Shown piece after piece: positions 60,372 to 64,000 of a DNA stretch of 64,000 nucleotides; position 1 is the first letter of the stretch; each line of letters opens with the position of its first letter. The notes under the pieces were generated by a model. It saw only the letters and a list, made by a program, of their open reading frames with translations, was not told the origin of the DNA and did no database searches. This stretch comes from Flaccisagitta enflata. Lineage: Eukaryota; Chaetognatha; Sagittoidea; Aphragmophora. The translations under genes and the position numbers were made by a program. Location: contig OZ231127.1 of assembly GCA_965153355.1 (NCBI GenBank), positions 79,670,001 through 79,734,000 on the forward strand, written 5' to 3'.

Positions 60372-60925
60372 ATTACTGGAATGATAAGCGCCGCAGCTGC
60401 AGCGTGAGTAACAGCAGCGCAGGAAATGACAGCTTTGGCCCAATAAGCGGCCCTGCAGTGAGAGCGTGAGCCTAATAAGCGCCCCTTATATTTACCATAG
60501 TGATCACAGTCTGCCTACCTTTAGGATGCCTTCATACAAATCTATCTGCTTTGCTTATGCTGTAGTATCTGAAATATCTCATTAAGTCATCAAATATTAA
60601 ATTAAGAATGATTGATTTGATGAAGGAAACATAATTTTTAATACTTTTAACCGCAAATAACTAACATTGAAAATAACTTACATCATCTTAACACTTTTTT
60701 TTCTGGTGACTTTCCTCCTTTTTATTTAACATCTAGTTTAAGCTAGTATCCTTCGAACTCTCGAGCCCAGTTCCATGTCCCGAGTGAGAACAGGGAAAAA
60801 TGTTTATAGACTCGGAATTTGTCACAGATGATCATGCCGTCATAACCATCATCGCCACCATCGATATAGATCATTGATAATCGATCGCCCTTCTTCAGAG
60901 TGAGCCCGACTATGGAAAGGTATTC
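60372..60925. other. Stretch without recognised gene
   Basis: Two short direct repeats of AATAAGCG(G/C)CCC near 60441-60485; otherwise unique. Confidence 0.35.
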
Positions 60926-60929
60926 AACA

Positions 60930-60956
60930 CAGCAGCAACAAAAACAACAACAACAA

Positions 60957-61039
<83 letters not shown>

Positions 61040-61040
61040 T
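60930..61040. repeat. (CAA)n microsatellite
   Basis: Trinucleotide array with AAAAAC interruptions at its left. Confidence 0.97.
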
Positions 61041-61112
61041 TAATGTTATTATCAAGAAACATGAAGGTTCCAATCGCGACAAAGGTATTTAGAAGTTCAT
61101 CTTTCTAAGTTG

Positions 61113-61238
61113 TATGCTACACGGCTTTTAAACTCAATATGTCAGTCTGTCGGTCCGTCACAAAGTTCTCATATACCACAACATAACATTAGGGGCAGGC
61201 GTGAAAATAATGTCCCGCACGCGACTTGAAGGTGTTGG
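61113..61238 (-). mobile_element. Family A remnant
   Basis: GTCAGTCTGTCGGTCCGTCA, GGGGCAGGCGTGAAAATAAT and CCCGCACGCGACTTGAAGGT, then GTTGGCC. Confidence 0.55.
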
Positions 61239-61244
61239 CCTCGC

Positions 61245-61575
61245 AACCCCCTCAATCCCTCCTCCCATTTAAAAGTTCGCGGTTCGCGGCTCGCACCCTC
61301 CCTCAATCCCTCCTATCATTCAAAAGTTTGCGGTTCACGGTTTGCGCCTCGCGCCTCGCACTTCTCCAAACCATCACTTTCATTCACACTAAAAGTTCGC
61401 GGTTCGCGCCTCGCAACTCGCACCTTCCAGTTGCTACTATAGCCAACACATTAAGTTCGCGCTTCGCACCATACAAATCTTACTACAACCAACAAAAAAG
61501 TTCGCGCTTCGCGCCTCGCATCTTGCTTCTCCAACTACAATAACCAAAAAAAAATTCGCGCTTCGCACCTCCACA
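61245..61575. repeat. AAAGTTCGCGGTTCGCG minisatellite
   Basis: Seven to eight units of about 35-60 bp with AAGTTCGCGGTTCGCG or AAGTTCGCGCTTCGCGCC, CTCGCACCTTCC and variable spacers. Unusually CpG-rich for this window. Confidence 0.88.
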
Positions 61576-61867
61576 CTGCACATGACATTCCACGAAGTTG
61601 CCTTTAGTAAATCGGGTACAAAAAAATCCATCTCAGACTCAGTGCAGTAGATGTCATCAAGACGCTTGTTAATTAGGGGACGTACATTACAAAGAATTAT
61701 ACAATTTAGAGATATTCAAATCTGAATCAGATTTGCCGAGAAAATGCATTTTTAGTCGTGGAAACACGATTCCATAAAGTACGATGGGAGCAAAGACGAC
61801 CTAGACTGAAGAATAGATTTTAGTGATTTGTATTTCATTTGATTTATAAAAAAAAAAAGATTTATGC

Positions 61868-62336
61868 CAATAAAAGGTTGCTCTATTGCTTGAATATGTT
61901 AGTTTTTCTTATTCTTTAACTTGTGACTTCATCAAGACTTCATTTCTCAACGTTCTAACCTTGCCCATCAGATTGGGCTAAAATTTTTATATATTAAAAA
62001 AAAAAACAAGGCTGGATACATGGCTACCGAAGTTGCGTGCGGGTGGGCAGGGGCCATATTTGAGTTCACTAGATGTCAAAAAAAAAAGGTAAACTGGGGA
62101 CAAACCGACTGACTGACCAACCGACGGACAAAGCGGATTGTAAAGTCGCATGCACGCGACTAAAAATCAGCTCAATTGGACAATTTCTACAGGTTTTACA
62201 GCTATTTTTCAAAAAGAACAATTATTTAAATTAATATCTGGGCAAAGCTTAAAACAAGCTTAAAACCTGTAAAAATAGTCTGATTGAGTTGATTTTATTT
62301 AAAACGTAAAGAATTTTCTGCTCGATCTGATAAGCT
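61868..62336 (+). mobile_element. Interspersed repeat D with family A insertion
   Basis: Matches the 37588 copy (AAAGGTTGCTCTATTGCTTG at the left, GCTCGATCTGATAAGCTAG at the right). The two halves are separated by a family A element at 62007-62161 and by a local duplication around 62170-62240. Confidence 0.8.
62007..62161 (+). mobile_element. Family A element with identified empty site
   Basis: CAAGGCTGGATACATGGCTA, GAAGTTGCGTGCGGGTGG, a short GACTGACC core, GTCGCATGCACGCGACT. It is flanked by A runs on both sides; the matching uninterrupted site is at about 37720-37740. Confidence 0.9.
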
Positions 62337-62339
62337 AGC

Positions 62340-63380
62340 TATTCTTATTCCAAATATCATTTCTTTTTAATAATGCTTGCCCCCATTCTGAAGTTTACAC
62401 GAGATCAATGGTTTTTTTTCAAAATTTCAATCGCGACTCCATAACCCGCTAAGTCAGTCGGTCTGCAGCCCGGTGCCTAAAGTCCAGTAACTCAGTTTAA
62501 GTCACACTAGAGTTTATGCACACGCAAAATTAGACAACTACAGTTTGTTTTCTTGTTGAATATCTTTTTTTTTCCAATCGTAAAGACAATCCCACTGGAA
62601 AACATGAATGAATATGTATCAAGAGATATTTGGCTTTAACAATTCCTCCGTTGGCCAACTTCTCAGATAAACGTCAAACCGTTATCAAAGATCCGCAGCC
62701 ACTTCCACATCTTTGTGTCGCAATGTTTTATCTGGGTAGAATTGAAAAAGAAAATTAACCAACGGAGTAAAAACTCAATTTAAGCGCAATGAAAAAGGAA
62801 ACTTTTAGTGAATGATACATAGGCACTAAAACATGTAGATTTCAACTATGATATGGGCTGTTGCTGTTGCTGTTGCTGTAGTGCAGAAAAAACCTGTCAA
62901 TTTTTTTTTATAATTTTTTTTGTGTTCCCCATCACATGTGCTCTTATATGAAGTAGGCATACATTTTGACAAAAAATTTTAATGTCTATTCATGTTCGAT
63001 ACATCATGCTGAGCAATAATATCTGTGATTGCAGCATTTCACTGGTGACCACAATGTTGTACCACTCAGAGTGTGATTACTAATGAGTGCTTTTGTCACT
63101 ATCAAGTATGACGTAGGCAGTAAGCTGCTAACTCTGCAAAGATAGTCCCCATAGAAATACTTGATGCTGAGTAAAATACTCAATTGGGAATTAAAGAAAC
63201 AAATCCCGATTCTATCACTTTTTTATTTCTTTTTTTTTTCGTGAAGAAGAAAACGTTTTTAACGCTCATCTAATCATCAAAACACTCTCGCATCCCAAAA
63301 AAGTTCGATTCGCAAAAAAAATGAGGGTATTTGACTGTCCAGTATAGTCAGAACACACGAACAGAGGAGCGAAGGAAAGA
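62340..63380. other. Stretch without recognised gene
   Basis: AT-rich with a short GTTGCT array (62858-62878). No exon found. Confidence 0.35.
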
Positions 63381-63470
63381 AGGGAGGAAGGAAGGAAGAA
63401 AGGAAGGAAGGAAGGAAGGAAGGAAGGAAGGAAGGAAGGAAGGAAGGAAGGAAGGAAAGAAGGAAGAAAC
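63381..63470. repeat. (GGAA)n microsatellite and GAACGAAC-like words
   Basis: Tetranucleotide array, followed by degenerate CAAACGA(A/G) words to 63630. Confidence 0.93.
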
Positions 63471-63630
63471 GAATGAACGAACAAACGAGCCAACAAACGA
63501 GCGACCGAACAAATAAAAGAGCCAGCAAACGGATGAAGGAATGAACGAGCAAACGAGCTAACAAGCAAACAAACGAATGGATGGACGAACAAGCAAACAA
63601 ACAAATGAACAAGCGAACGAATGGACAAAC

Positions 63631-63633
<3 letters not shown>

Positions 63634-63715
<82 letters not shown>
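63634..63715. repeat. (GA)n microsatellite
   Basis: Dinucleotide array about 35 bp before the exon candidate. Confidence 0.95.
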
Positions 63716-63717
<2 letters not shown>

Positions 63718-63751
63718 CCAATCATCGATTATTTGAATCTTCTGCACACAG

Positions 63752-63852
63752 GCGACTGAGCGACTGCTCGAGATTGAGACAGGCAGCGGCGTGATTGGAA
63801 GCGAGATCCTCGAAGAGTCTCACATCAGGGCTGCTGTGAAAATTTATATCAC
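63752..63852 (+). CDS. Exon candidate (gene 2 or a further gene)
   Basis: Acceptor TTGAATCTTCTGCACACAG|GCGA, donor TATATCAC|GTAACT, 33 codons plus two bases. In phase 0 it begins ATERLLEIETGSGVIGSEIL and ends AAVKIYI plus AC. Composition is that of a structured protein, not a repeat. Gene membership is inferred only from strand and position. Confidence 0.5.
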
Positions 63853-63869
63853 GTAACTCAATAACGTTG

Positions 63870-63937
63870 TGATGATGATGACGATGACGATTACGATGAC
63901 GATGACGATGACGATGATGATGATGATGATGATGATG
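63870..63937. repeat. (GATGAC/GAT)n microsatellite
   Basis: Begins about 17 bp after the preceding donor, the same donor-repeat arrangement seen in gene 1. Confidence 0.93.
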
Positions 63938-64000
63938 GCATTCGTGATATTCATTATGATAACTTGCTGTGTCAGTTGGCCGGTGGGTCGGTTTGTAACT

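Overview
The window is eukaryotic nuclear DNA, most likely from an invertebrate animal or another intron-rich eukaryote; the sequence does not allow a firmer placement. The evidence is short GT-AG exons spread over tens of kilobases, very abundant microsatellites (GA, CA, GAT, GTT, CTT, AAAG, ATTC), many small non-autonomous transposons, and no bacterial-style gene packing. Almost every long open frame is a microsatellite read through in one frame. The real coding signal is a set of short exons recognised by splice sites, matching phases and shared peptide motifs. None of the coding sequence could be assigned to a known family.

Gene 1 (+ strand, about 2999-34186) is the main finding. It has a Gly/Pro-rich first exon, a second exon with a PP1-docking-like KKRVSF motif, a basic third exon, then an array of small phase-0 exons (48-81 bp; the first, exon 4, is 207 bp). 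Nearly every array exon carries one copy of a short motif with consensus roughly E-x-[FL]-x-x-[DHQN]-[FL]-[WF]-[KR]-M-[VI]-[EN]. Exons 13-14-15 and 16-17-18 form a duplicated exon triplet. The gene ends with Ser/Ala-rich basic exons and a short terminal exon ending KKSW-stop; an AATAAA lies about 330 bp downstream. Skipping exon 7, which contains an in-frame stop, gives a protein of about 765 residues; including it would end the protein at about 266.

Gene 2 (+ strand) starts at 51721. It has a confident first coding exon and an acidic, probably coiled-coil second exon to 53497. Two further exon candidates (60169 and 63752) may belong to it or to another gene, and the gene runs off the window or is incompletely found.

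The rest is repeats. Family A (about 150-370 bp, hairpin ends, AACAAGGCCGG...CGCAACTAAAAA, GGAC-type tetranucleotide core) has at least fifteen copies or fragments, and one is supported by an empty-site comparison inside the window. Family C (palindromic GGGCAGCGGCCCC ends around a 20-21-bp minisatellite) has at least eight copies or remnants. There are five TA-flanked terminal-inverted-repeat MITEs, a hAT-like MITE family with GAGCG-rich interiors, a 1.8-kb satellite of about 145-bp units built from the palindrome CATAAATTTATG, and several locus-specific minisatellites. One of these, in intron 15 of gene 1, has amplified the exon's own 5' splice site about 28 times.
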